Shown here piece after piece: positions 1-5,841 of a DNA stretch of 9,010 bases. This DNA comes from a bacterium (GTDB taxonomy: Bacteria > Muiribacteriota > Ozemobacteria > Ozemobacterales > Ozemobacteraceae). The translations under genes were made by a program, and so were the position numbers. The stretch lies in NCBI GenBank assembly GCA_016192885.1, contig JACPTH010000413.1:1-9010 (forward strand). Reading direction: 5' to 3'. The first letter of the stretch is position 1. Each line of letters opens with the position of its first letter. The notes beneath the pieces are model-generated. The model worked only from the letters and a program-made list of their open reading frames with translations. It was not told the DNA's origin and searched no databases.

Positions 1-612
1 AACGGGGATAAGGTGACCATCATCGGCGAAAGCGGTGATTGGTACAAAATTAAGTATCAGGGAAGAACGACTTTCGTTCACCAAAACTATGTTTCCACGG
101 CAAAAAAACCCGCGTCTAGAGCGGCGGTTTCCACTCCTTCGGGGAACGCTTCTGGAGGCTCATCAGGCGGGGGAGTAACCCCTCCGCCCGCGGGAGGAAG
201 TTCCCAAAGCCGCATTGTTGCCGCAGCTCAAGCCTTGGTCGGTATGACTAATTTCCCTTATGCTCCCGCTACCAACGGCGGAAGACTTGGATGCGCCCAA
301 GTCGTTTCAACAGCGCTAAAAAATGCGGGTGCCCTTTCCCGTATTTCCCTGAGCGTTCTTGGACTTATGGCTGACTTAAAGGCAATAGGGTGGAAACTTG
401 TTAGCGCGCCGCCATTTAGCGCGGGAGATGTAATTACTTGGTCAACATATGATAGAACCGGCGACGGTCGGAAGGACCCTGATACCCACGTTGGAATAAT
501 AATGGCGAGCGGAAATTCCGTTCAGGCAATGAGTAATTCAAGTTCGAGACGAATGCCTCGATTAAACTCCCCCTTTTATCAGCCGATTAGTCACGTACTT
601 CGGAAAGTATGA
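1..612 (+). CDS. SH3b-domain plus NlpC/P60-like cysteine peptidase, 5'-truncated by window edge
   Basis: The frame is open from base 1, so the GTG at 13 is an internal Val codon and the true start lies outside the window. The first ~30 visible residues match a bacterial SH3 (SH3b) domain ending in GRTTFVHQNYVS. A Ser/Gly/Pro-rich linker follows (about residues 31-66, counting the GTG at 13 as residue 1). Then comes a papain-like NlpC/P60-type domain with a probable catalytic Cys94 in GCAQVVSTAL (codon 292-294), a GDVITW strand and a probable catalytic His159 in THVGIIM (codon 487-489). The third polar residue of the triad is not obvious. SH3b domains bind cell wall and NlpC/P60 enzymes cleave peptidoglycan stem peptides, so a secreted wall hydrolase is the best reading. 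CHAP-like amidase is the alternative. It ends in TGA 16 nt before the next gene, consistent with an operon. Confidence 0.75.
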   Translation, partial: NGDKVTIIGESGDWYKIKYQGRTTFVHQNYVSTAKKPASRAAVSTPSGNASGGSSGGGVTPPPAGGSSQSRIVAAAQALVGMTNFPYAPATNGGRLGCAQVVSTALKNAGALSRISLSVLGLMADLKAIGWKLVSAPPFSAGDVITWSTYDRTGDGRKDPDTHVGIIMASGNSVQAMSNSSSRRMPRLNSPFYQPISHVLRKV

Positions 613-628
613 GAACGGAGAGAACGAC

Positions 629-1597
629 ATGAGAACGATTTTGGCTTTGTTTTTAGCGTTGTCTCTCGCTTTCCCAACAATGGGACAAACAAGATTGGAG
701 TTGCAGTTTGGAAACACAACCGGGAAGCTTTCTTTCTCCAATTCCCAAAATAAACCCGACGGCGAGGATCCGTTCCCCTTGGGCCCGCTATCATTCAGAA
801 TCGATGGAGACACCACATGGGTTGCCGACAGCCTATCGGGAAAGCTTCTTCATCTCGATCATCATGGAAACCTACTTAAGGTAATTGAAACAATTGCAAG
901 CGGCGAGGAAAGTCTCGTGGAAGATTTTTCCTTGGAAAAAGATTCAAAAGGGGCGGTTTCTAAGATCTGGGTTGCTAATGGCGTAACCCAGGTATTAACC
1001 GGGTTTTCATCTGAAGGGAAAAAAGTCCAAGTTTTTGGAGGATATGGAAAGGGGCCGGGAAAATTCCTGCAGATTAACCGGATAGAGATCGGTAGTTCGG
1101 GAAGATTGTACGTTGCAGATAAAGGGAGGCAGAAAATCTCCATTTTTAGCGCTGACGGGAAACTGGTTCGTGAATTACCATGGCAATGGTCGGGTTTTTG
1201 CCTTGATGAATCTGAAAATATATATTTTCTTCGCTGGGATGAGAAAAACCGTCGAATAAATTTGGTGGTTGAGTCAATTGATGGCGCTGCGGTAAGAAAC
1301 CTTCCATTAGACCTGGAGCAACACCTGAACCCCGATCTTTGGTATGTTTCCGCGAATGGGGAGACAGTTATCTCGTATATGCCTGCCGAAACTCCTAGTT
1401 TTTTTAAATTGGCACGAATTAGCAGGGAAGGATATACCATTAGAGTTTCCGATTTGAAAATTCCCTTGGGAATGAATCGGTTTATAGCTCAAAACGATAA
1501 AGACAGTTTGTGGCTTGTTGAAGCTGATTTCGAGCTGGCGCCTCAAGGCTCATTCAAAATAATTCGGTACGATATCGGGGGAACCCCCGAAGGATAA
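629..1597 (+). CDS. Secreted NHL-repeat / six-bladed beta-propeller-like protein
   Basis: The protein is 322 aa. Residues 1-20 form a signal peptide (Arg2, hydrophobic core LALFLALSLAF, small residues before Gln20). The rest contains propeller-like blades: residues ~62-86 (TWVADSLSGKLLHLDHHGN), ~112-137 (IWVANGVTQVLTGFSSEGK) and ~140-184 (GKGPGKF, then LYVADKGRQKISIFSADGK). The pattern [LI]-[YW]-V-A-[DN]-x(4-7)-[IL]-x-x-[FL]-x-x-x-G-K is typical of NHL repeats. Later blades are more divergent. The GGAG at 617-620 sits 8 nt before ATG 629 and supports this start. NHL proteins act as binding scaffolds; no catalytic motif is visible and I infer a periplasmic or surface role. The position between a wall peptidase and a FecR lipoprotein suggests an envelope operon. 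The specific function is unknown. Confidence 0.8.
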   Translation: MRTILALFLALSLAFPTMGQTRLELQFGNTTGKLSFSNSQNKPDGEDPFPLGPLSFRIDGDTTWVADSLSGKLLHLDHHGNLLKVIETIASGEESLVEDFSLEKDSKGAVSKIWVANGVTQVLTGFSSEGKKVQVFGGYGKGPGKFLQINRIEIGSSGRLYVADKGRQKISIFSADGKLVRELPWQWSGFCLDESENIYFLRWDEKNRRINLVVESIDGAAVRNLPLDLEQHLNPDLWYVSANGETVISYMPAETPSFFKLARISREGYTIRVSDLKIPLGMNRFIAQNDKDSLWLVEADFELAPQGSFKIIRYDIGGTPEG

Positions 1598-1605
1598 ACG
1601 GCGAA

Positions 1606-1725
1606 ATGGAAAGTCTTCGGAAAAAAATTGCTTTGATTGAACGGCTTGCGGCGCTCAAAAACACTGATCCAAAAGCGCTGAATCTTTTAGGAATCCGCAT
1701 TAGCGCACTTCAGGGGGGAATATGA
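1606..1725 (+). CDS. 39-aa small ORF, translationally coupled to the FecR gene
   Basis: This ORF runs from ATG 1606 to TGA 1723-1725. It begins 8 nt after the stop of the propeller gene, with AAGGA at 1590-1594 as a possible ribosome site. Its TGA overlaps the ATG of the next gene in the string ATGA (1722-1725), the usual layout of translationally coupled bacterial genes. The product starts MESLRKKIALIERLAALKN and ends SALQGGI. It is basic and leucine-rich, probably one or two helices, with no signal peptide, membrane segment or cysteine. I recognise no family. It could be a genuine small protein of the operon or a short leader that delivers ribosomes to the FecR gene, since its last codons contain that gene's AGGGGGG ribosome site. 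The in-frame, gap-filling placement argues against chance, but 39 codons is short. Confidence 0.5.
   Translation: MESLRKKIALIERLAALKNTDPKALNLLGIRISALQGGI
1712..1725 (+). promoter_or_regulatory. Ribosome site and ATGA stop/start overlap
   Basis: AGGGGGG at 1712-1718 lies just before ATG 1722. The ATGA at 1722-1725 fuses the start of the FecR gene with the stop of the 39-aa ORF. This fixes the FecR start and predicts coupling by termination-reinitiation. Confidence 0.6.
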
Positions 1726-2561
1726 GGAACCTTTTTTGGTTCATTTTCCCTGTGCTATTTTTCTTGATTTTCCCTGGATGTTCAAGCAAGGTGAATCAGG
1801 CCAAAGTTCATGGAAAATTGGTTGAGTTCTTTGGAAAAGTTGAGATGAAAAATGTTTCCGATACTTCCTGGTTCGTTGCGAAAAAAGATGATACCTTGGA
1901 AATCGGGGGTATGGTCAAAACGGGAACAGGCAGCCGGGCGACGGTAAAGTTCTCAACTGGTGACACCCTCTTTTTTGCCGAAGACTCCCAGTTTGAGTTT
2001 TCGGGCGAAACCGACCTCGGCACCCAACCCCAGGGGAGAGTGCAATACGAAATAAAAAACAATGGCCGAGAGGTGAAGATTTATTCTCCTCAAGCGGTTA
2101 CCGCCGTTTTGGGAACAATCTTCATACTTGACGTTCGGAAAAATAAATCAGGGGTGGCCTTATTGGAAGGAAGGGTTGTACTCAAATCTTTGAAGACGGG
2201 TAAATTTCAACCTTTGCTTCCAAAGCAAGTCATTCTTGTTTTTGAATCCGGAGAATTTTCCGAGGTAGGGCGATTTTCTCCAACCCCTGGAGTAAAGCCT
2301 ATCGAATATTCCTTTCCGGCTTTAAGGGGGAAAGCAAAACCGGCGCAAGAAAAAAACAATGAAGCTTCGACTACGATTAAAGATAAACCATCACCTCAAA
2401 TTCCTTCTCAAAATTCTACGTCATCAATAACTTTTCCGGTGAAACAACTTCCAAATGGTGATGCAACACAGCCTACCCCTGAAACTCCCAAAACCGAAAA
2501 AGTTGGGCCGGAGTTCCCAAGAGATACCTTGTTGAACACGGAAGTTGAAAATTCTCCCTGA
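1722..2561 (+). CDS. FecR-domain lipoprotein
   Basis: The protein is 279 aa. Residues 1-19 are a very hydrophobic signal sequence ending in IFPGC. Cys20 fits a lipobox (Gly at -1), although Pro and Phe at -2 and -3 are not ideal, so lipidation is probable rather than certain. Residues ~30-155 match the FecR domain: a GKVEMKN strand, then GGMVKTGTGSRATVKFSTGD and LFFAEDSQF, then repeated beta strands (VKIYSPQAVTAVLGTIFILD and VALLEGRVVLKS). The tail (~200-279) is rich in Pro, Ser, Thr and Lys and looks disordered. In classical FecR the domain sits in the periplasm and signals to an ECF sigma factor. Here there is no N-terminal cytoplasmic anti-sigma region and no sigma gene next to it, so I infer a structural or wall-associated role. 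It is the last gene of the cluster; no convincing hairpin terminator follows. Confidence 0.82.
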   Translation: MRNLFWFIFPVLFFLIFPGCSSKVNQAKVHGKLVEFFGKVEMKNVSDTSWFVAKKDDTLEIGGMVKTGTGSRATVKFSTGDTLFFAEDSQFEFSGETDLGTQPQGRVQYEIKNNGREVKIYSPQAVTAVLGTIFILDVRKNKSGVALLEGRVVLKSLKTGKFQPLLPKQVILVFESGEFSEVGRFSPTPGVKPIEYSFPALRGKAKPAQEKNNEASTTIKDKPSPQIPSQNSTSSITFPVKQLPNGDATQPTPETPKTEKVGPEFPRDTLLNTEVENSP

Positions 2562-2682
2562 TCTTTTTCGAAAAATTTTTCCGCTTGAAATAGGGGTAAT
2601 ACCAAATTAATTTTAAGCGTTCAGTTATCAGAAGCCGTGAAAAAATACCCTAAATTGCACTTTTTGATTTCTAAAATCAGCA

Positions 2683-3087
2683 TCAGAGGCTGGTCATTTT
2701 TTTGAAAATAAATTTTTTCACAGCTTCTCGGCGGTCGGCATTCAGCAAAAAACCTTGGAAATTCTTTACCCACCACACCGCTTCAATAAATTTCAAACTT
2801 TGAGAACCCTTCAACATTATCAAGTCGCTTGAATACTCAAAAATTTGACAGAGTAAACCATTCATGATAGTTTGTAACCGTTCATCCGCCTGCTTTTTTT
2901 CGATCGAACAACCATGGGAGATCTGTTCCCAAACGCATACTTAAAAAAAACATTCCCGAATCCGAGGCAACTTTCTCTTTGTAATCTTGCCGAAAGCGGA
3001 AAGTAAATGAAAGGAATCGAAGTTTAACTCGTATCCCGCCTGCTCTACTAGCTGAAATTTTTGCGCATGAAATAGTTGAAAAATCAT
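2683..3087 (-). pseudogene. Unrecognised minus-strand gene remnant with one in-frame TAA
   Basis: On the minus strand an ATG at 3087-3085, preceded by AAGGA 5 nt upstream, opens a frame of 48 codons ending ITKRKLPRIRECFF. A TAA follows at 2943-2941. The same frame then stays open for 85 more codons to TGA at 2685-2683. That second part (VWEQISHGCSIEKK, KQADERLQTIMNGLL, KFIEAVWWVKNFQGFLLN, DRREAVKKF) reads like real helical protein, with three Trp and charged residues well spread. Both halves share one frame, so a single substitution would restore a 133-aa protein. I recognise no family. Alternatives: two unrelated chance frames, a shorter 60-aa gene starting at ATG 2865 (no good ribosome site), or a base error at the TAA. 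The start codon lies only 21 bp from the divergent PNP start, leaving no separate promoter space. Confidence 0.35.
2845..2873 (+). promoter_or_regulatory. Possible sigma70-type promoter upstream of PNP
   Basis: A perfect TTGACA lies at 2845-2850. After a 17-bp spacer comes TAGTTT (2868-2873), a weak -10 preceded by an extended TGn element (TG at 2865-2866). It would give a leader of roughly 230 nt before the PNP start. The A+T-rich background makes a chance match quite likely, and it lies inside the minus-strand remnant. Confidence 0.25.
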
Positions 3088-3096
3088 CAATTCCTT

Positions 3097-3103
3097 TAGG
3101 AGG
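3097..3103 (+). promoter_or_regulatory. Strong ribosome binding site of PNP
   Basis: TAGGAGG ends 5 nt before ATG 3109, which fixes that start. The adjoining TTCCTTT (3091-3097), read on the other strand, is the AAAGGA site of the divergent remnant, so the two sites touch. Confidence 0.8.
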
Positions 3104-3108
3104 CAAAG

Positions 3109-3933
3109 ATGGTGGAGATTGGATCCAAAATAAAAGAAACCGTAACAATGATTCAAAGAAAAGTAAAGCAAGTTCCTTCCGTAGCTGTGGTTCTTGGGTC
3201 AGGGTTAGGAAGATTCGCCGACGAACTCTCCGAAATTGAAGCAATCTCCTATCAAGAAATCCCCCATTTCCCGGTTTCCACCGTAAAAGGGCATCAAGGG
3301 AAATTGGTATTTGGAAATTCAGGGGGAAAAACTCTAGTGGTTATGCAGGGAAGGTTTCATTTCTACGAAGGGTACAAAATGGAAGAAGTAACCTTTCCCA
3401 TTCGGGTAATGCATTCCTTGGGCGCAAAAGATATGATAATCACGAATGCGTCAGGAGGTCTTAACAGAAACTTTAATCTGGGAGATCTCATGGTTATTTC
3501 GGATCACATGAACTTTATGGGGAAGAACCCCCTTAGAGGCCCTAACGACGATAGCGTGGGTCCCCGGTTCCCTCCGATGCAGGATGCCTATGACCCTAAA
3601 TTGGTTTCATTGGCGCTTGAAGTTGGAAGAAAAATTGGGGCTCCCATTCAAAAGGGAGTTTATATCGCCGTTTCCGGGCCAAGTTATGAAACGGCCGCTG
3701 AACTTCGGGCATTTAGAACTTGGGGAGCGGATGCCGTTGGGATGTCAACGGTTCCCGAAGTTATAGTCGCCAAACATGCCGGAATAAAAAGAGTTCTAGG
3801 GGTAAGTTGCATAACCGATATGGCAACCGGCGAAGGCCATGAGGAGGTTAACCATGAACTGGTAATTTCCGCGGCAAATGCTGCTCAGCCCTATTTTCTT
3901 AATCTGCTTCGCGGAGTTATCGAAAGGCTTTGA
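3109..3933 (+). CDS. punA: Purine nucleoside phosphorylase, trimeric PNP/MTAP family
   Basis: The protein is 274 aa, the usual length of the trimeric PNP family. It is a cytoplasmic enzyme that splits purine nucleosides with phosphate to give base plus ribose-1-phosphate in salvage. Motifs in order: GSGLG phosphate loop (Ser31), GHQGKL (His62), QGRFHFYEGY (Arg82, His84, Tyr86), TNASGGL (113-117), SDHMNFMGKNPLRGPN, VSGPSYETAAE (Glu194, equivalent to human Glu201), GADAVGMSTVPEV, and NHE (His249, equivalent to human His257). The base-specificity position, Asn243 in human PNP, is Asp237 here (CITDMATG, codon 3817-3819). In human PNP an Asn243-to-Asp change is known to admit 6-aminopurines, and MTAP also carries Asp there. 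Adenosine or broad specificity is therefore possible, and the inosine/guanosine label should be held lightly. prfA starts 4 nt downstream. Confidence 0.93.
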   Translation: MVEIGSKIKETVTMIQRKVKQVPSVAVVLGSGLGRFADELSEIEAISYQEIPHFPVSTVKGHQGKLVFGNSGGKTLVVMQGRFHFYEGYKMEEVTFPIRVMHSLGAKDMIITNASGGLNRNFNLGDLMVISDHMNFMGKNPLRGPNDDSVGPRFPPMQDAYDPKLVSLALEVGRKIGAPIQKGVYIAVSGPSYETAAELRAFRTWGADAVGMSTVPEVIVAKHAGIKRVLGVSCITDMATGEGHEEVNHELVISAANAAQPYFLNLLRGVIERL

Positions 3934-3937
3934 TTTC

Positions 3938-5014
3938 ATGAGGGAAAAACTTGAAAACTTGTGCCGTCTTTTTGAATCTTTAACGGAAAAGATGTCAGAT
4001 CCCCACGTTATTTCCTCCCAATCCGAATTTCAAAAGATTGCCAAGAAACGTAATGAGCTTGAACCTATTTATCTTGCTTATTCCGACTACCGCTTGCTTC
4101 TAAAACGCTCTTCTGATGCGACCGAAATGCTGGCTAACGAAACCGACCCCGATATAAGAACGATGGCTGAAGAAGAAAATCTTTCCATTAAACCCCTTAT
4201 CGAAAACATTGAAAAGCGGCTTCGATTTCTCTTGATACCAAAAGACGAGGATGATTACAAAAATACCATTGTAGAGATTCGCGCAGGAACAGGCGGAGAA
4301 GAAGCCGCGCTTTTTGGGGCGAACTTGTACAGAATGTATTCGAGGTATGCGGAGCGTCAAGGGTGGAAATGCGAGTTAATGAATCTTAGTTCGACCGGAA
4401 TCGGAGGAATAAAAGAGGTTATTTTTTCCGTAGAAGGCCAGGGAGTTTATGGTCGTCTAAAGTACGAGAGCGGAGTACATAGGGTGCAACGCGTTCCTTT
4501 AACCGAGGCTTCGGGTCGAATTCACACCTCCGCCGCAACCGTGGCGGTCCTTCCGGAGGCTGAAGAAGTCGATGTGAAAATCGACGAAAAAGATTTGAGA
4601 ATCGATGTTTTCCGCAGTTCGGGGCCGGGAGGCCAAAGCGTTAATACTACCGATTCCGCTGTTAGAGTAACGCATCTTCCATCTGGAATTGTAATAAGCT
4701 GTCAAGATGAGAAAAGTCAACATAAGAACAAGGCAAAGGCTCTTCGAATCTTGCGGGCAAGATTGTTAGATACCGCGCGAAACGAACAAAGTAAAAATCG
4801 CGCCGAAAGCCGTAAAATGCAAGTTGGAACGGGTGACCGCTCTGAAAGAATCCGCACCTATAATTTCCCCCAACAGCGACTAACCGATCATCGCATCGGG
4901 TTAACATTGTATAAGTTGAACGAAATTCTCGAGGGCGATCTCGATGAAGTTTTAAACGGCCTTATCGAGGAAGATAATTTAAAAAAACTTTCTTTGCTCC
5001 CTCAAGATAACTGA
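3938..5014 (+). CDS. prfA: Peptide chain release factor 1 (RF1)
   Basis: RF1 reads UAA and UAG in the ribosomal A site and triggers hydrolysis of peptidyl-tRNA. The start at ATG 3938 gives 358 aa, the usual RF1 length. It lies 4 nt after the PNP stop with AAAGG at 3923-3927; an upstream ATG at 3878 would add 20 residues overlapping PNP and has no support. The N-terminal coiled helical domain (1-~100) is followed by AGTGGEEAALF, GVHRVQRVP, GRIHTSAATVAV, the catalytic SGPGGQSVNTTDSAVR (Gln233) and the QDEKSQHKNKAKAL element. The stop-codon tripeptide is Pro187-Leu188-Thr189, where RF1 usually has PAT or PVT and RF2 has SPF; this still says RF1. The gene ends in TGA, a codon RF1 does not read. 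The methyltransferase gene prmC, often next to prfA, is absent. Confidence 0.97.
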   Translation: MREKLENLCRLFESLTEKMSDPHVISSQSEFQKIAKKRNELEPIYLAYSDYRLLLKRSSDATEMLANETDPDIRTMAEEENLSIKPLIENIEKRLRFLLIPKDEDDYKNTIVEIRAGTGGEEAALFGANLYRMYSRYAERQGWKCELMNLSSTGIGGIKEVIFSVEGQGVYGRLKYESGVHRVQRVPLTEASGRIHTSAATVAVLPEAEEVDVKIDEKDLRIDVFRSSGPGGQSVNTTDSAVRVTHLPSGIVISCQDEKSQHKNKAKALRILRARLLDTARNEQSKNRAESRKMQVGTGDRSERIRTYNFPQQRLTDHRIGLTLYKLNEILEGDLDEVLNGLIEEDNLKKLSLLPQDN

Positions 5015-5137
5015 AGAACCTTTTTTTGAAGCCTATCTTGCGAATTTCCACAAGGCGCATCTTGAAATAGAGGCAAGAAGGGAGCAGTCGGAAAATTGAC
5101 GGGTTCCTAATCTCTGGGGCTATCATATCTTTAGCGG

Positions 5138-5169
5138 AGTTTCGCATTTTTTTCTGGTTTTGCGAAACT
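5138..5169. repeat. 9-bp inverted repeat in the prfA-tRNA spacer
   Basis: AGTTTCGCA (5138-5146) and TGCGAAACT (5161-5169) are perfect reverse complements around a 14-nt T-rich loop. No U-run follows the second arm, so it is a poor intrinsic terminator on the plus strand. It could be an operator, an mRNA 3'-end stem for prfA, or chance. Confidence 0.5.
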
Positions 5170-5238
5170 TAACCTCTTTACTATGTTTCAACAAATGGTT
5201 ACCATTCTTTGGGCTTTTTTCTTTTTTTCCCTGAAGGA

Positions 5239-5244
5239 TATAAT
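5239..5244 (+). promoter_or_regulatory. Probable -10 box of the tRNA operon
   Basis: A perfect TATAAT ends 28 nt before the first tRNA base, predicting a short leader of about 20 nt. A -35 at the ideal spacing would be TTTTTC (5216-5221, 17-bp spacer), which is weak. No TGn extension is present. The position ahead of a seven-tRNA array supports it. Confidence 0.5.
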
Positions 5245-5272
5245 GTAAACTACCTTCCGCTCAAGCATTTAT

Positions 5273-5345
5273 CGGGGCGTGGCGCAGTTGGTAGCGCGCT
5301 TGCCTTGGGCGCAAGAGGTCGCTGGTTCAAGTCCAGTCGCCCCGA
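5273..5345 (+). tRNA. tRNA-Pro (anticodon UGG)
   Basis: It folds completely: acceptor CGGGGCG/CGCCCCG (7 bp), D arm GCGC/GCGC, anticodon stem CTTGC/GCAAG with loop CTTGGGC (anticodon 5306-5308), T arm GCTGG/CCAGT with loop TTCAAGT. C1-G72 with A73 is the bacterial tRNA-Pro signature. CCA is not encoded. Confidence 0.97.
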
Positions 5346-5365
5346 CGGGCTTCCGTTTATTGCGC

Positions 5366-5438
5366 GCGGGAATAGCTCAGTTGGTAGAGCGCCACCTTGC
5401 CAAGGTGGATGTCGCGGGTTCAAGTCCCGTTTCCCGCT
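5366..5438 (+). tRNA. tRNA-Gly (anticodon GCC)
   Basis: Acceptor GCGGGAA/TTCCCGC, D arm GCTC/GAGC, anticodon stem CCACC/GGTGG with loop TTGCCAA (anticodon 5399-5401), T arm GCGGG/CCCGT, discriminator U73. All stems pair. CCA is not encoded. Confidence 0.97.
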
Positions 5439-5458
5439 CTCGGTTGATATGTTGGCAA

Positions 5459-5532
5459 GCGCCTGTAGCTCAGTTGGATAGAGCAACAGCCTTCTAAGCT
5501 GTGGGCCAGAGGTTCGAATCCTCTCAGGCGCG
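5459..5532 (+). tRNA. tRNA-Arg (anticodon UCU)
   Basis: Acceptor GCGCCTG/CAGGCGC, D arm GCTC/GAGC, anticodon stem ACAGC/GCTGT with loop CTTCTAA (anticodon 5493-5495), T arm AGAGG/CCTCT with loop TTCGAAT, discriminator G73. It reads AGA/AGG. CCA is not encoded. Confidence 0.97.
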
Positions 5533-5563
5533 TGGTATACCGGAGTCCAAGAGTTAGGAACAT

Positions 5564-5636
5564 GGTGAAAGTAGCACAATGGTAGTGCACTAGACTGTGG
5601 ATCTAGCCGTTGCGGGTTCGAGTCCCGTCTTTCACC
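5564..5636 (+). tRNA. tRNA-His (anticodon GUG)
   Basis: Acceptor GTGAAAG/CTTTCAC with an extra encoded G at 5564 (position -1) facing C73 (5636), the identity mark of bacterial tRNA-His. D arm GCAC/GTGC, anticodon stem CTAGA/TCTAG with loop CTGTGGA (anticodon 5597-5599), T arm GCGGG/CCCGT. CCA is not encoded. Confidence 0.97.
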
Positions 5637-5648
5637 CCGGGGTAAAAT

Positions 5649-5722
5649 GCGCTTGTAGCTCAATTGGATAGAGCAACGGACTTCGGATCCGTAGGCTGAG
5701 GGTTCGAATCCTTCCAGGCGCG
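5649..5722 (+). tRNA. tRNA-Arg (anticodon UCG)
   Basis: Acceptor GCGCTTG/CAGGCGC with one U-G pair, D arm GCTC/GAGC, anticodon stem ACGGA/TCCGT with loop CTTCGGA (anticodon 5683-5685), T arm GAGGG/CCTTC with one G-U pair. It resembles the UCU tRNA-Arg at both ends of the molecule, suggesting shared ancestry. CCA is not encoded. Confidence 0.96.
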
Positions 5723-5735
5723 CAGTGGTTCTTTC

Positions 5736-5807
5736 GGGCCGTTAGCTCAGAGGCAGAGCACCTGCCTTTTAAGCAGGGAGTCGTTGGTTCGAGTCCAACA
5801 CGGCTCA
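5736..5807 (+). tRNA. tRNA-Lys (anticodon UUU)
   Basis: Acceptor GGGCCGT/ACGGCTC (one G-U pair), D arm GCTC/GAGC, anticodon stem CCTGC/GCAGG with loop CTTTTAA (anticodon 5768-5770), T arm GTTGG/CCAAC, discriminator A73. CCA is not encoded. Confidence 0.97.
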
Positions 5808-5811
5808 CTGG

Positions 5812-5841
5812 TTGGGTGTCTCATAAAACTGAGCCACCCAA
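5812..5841 (+). repeat. Hairpin in the spacer between the two tRNA-Lys genes
   Basis: TTGGGTG (5812-5818) pairs with CACCCAA (5835-5841). After a single T/C mismatch, CTCA (5820-5823) pairs with TGAG (5830-5833) around a TAAAAC loop. This gives 11 base pairs in a 39-nt spacer, the longest in the array. No U-run follows, so it is not a normal terminator; a processing signal is possible. Confidence 0.6.

Larger units (their letters stand above)
2562..3108. other. 547-bp stretch without a secure gene
   Basis: The stretch is A+T-rich with homopolymer runs. The first ~120 bases (2562-2682) hold only a small A+T-rich inverted repeat, TGATTT/AAATCA at 2665-2670/2674-2679, and no U-run to make it a terminator. 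The rest is covered on the minus strand by an interrupted open frame (2683-3087), listed separately. On the plus strand I see only the possible upstream promoter elements and the ribosome site of the following gene. Confidence 0.5.

Noticed and set aside
862..1440. 192-codon minus-strand frame inside the propeller gene
   Set aside because: It is a shadow of the plus-strand gene, whose signal peptide, repeats and operon spacing are convincing.
2566..2582. TTTTTCGAAAAATTTTT as a terminator for the FecR gene
   Set aside because: It is a loopless A/T palindrome with no G+C-rich stem, so a stable terminator hairpin is not expected.
2882..3244. 120-codon minus-strand frame overlapping the PNP start
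   Set aside because: It runs antisense through the conserved PNP N-terminus and has an Arg/Phe/Leu-biased composition; the neighbouring frame (2683-3087) is the more protein-like one.
3878..3937. Upstream ATG adding 20 residues to RF1
   Set aside because: The extra residues overlap the PNP 3' end in another frame and exceed the normal RF1 length. ATG 3938 has a ribosome site and the expected N-terminus.
5001..5099. Open frame after prfA reading ITEEPFFEAYLANFHKAHLE and ending TGA at 5097-5099
   Set aside because: It looks protein-like for about 30 residues but has no ATG, GTG or TTG start; only an ATA overlapping the prfA stop is available. Perhaps a remnant, but not supportable.
5183..5248. 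21-codon ORF with a hydrophobic product just before the tRNA array
   Set aside because: It has no ribosome site, its Phe-rich product comes from T runs, and it overlaps the probable promoter.
5250..5663. 137-codon minus-strand open frame across the tRNA array, and plus-strand frames at 5209-5481 and 5279-5497
   Set aside because: They are translations of tRNA genes. Peptides such as RDSNPQRLDPQSSALP and GRLDLNQRPLAPKA are a familiar artefact of tRNA arrays, not proteins.
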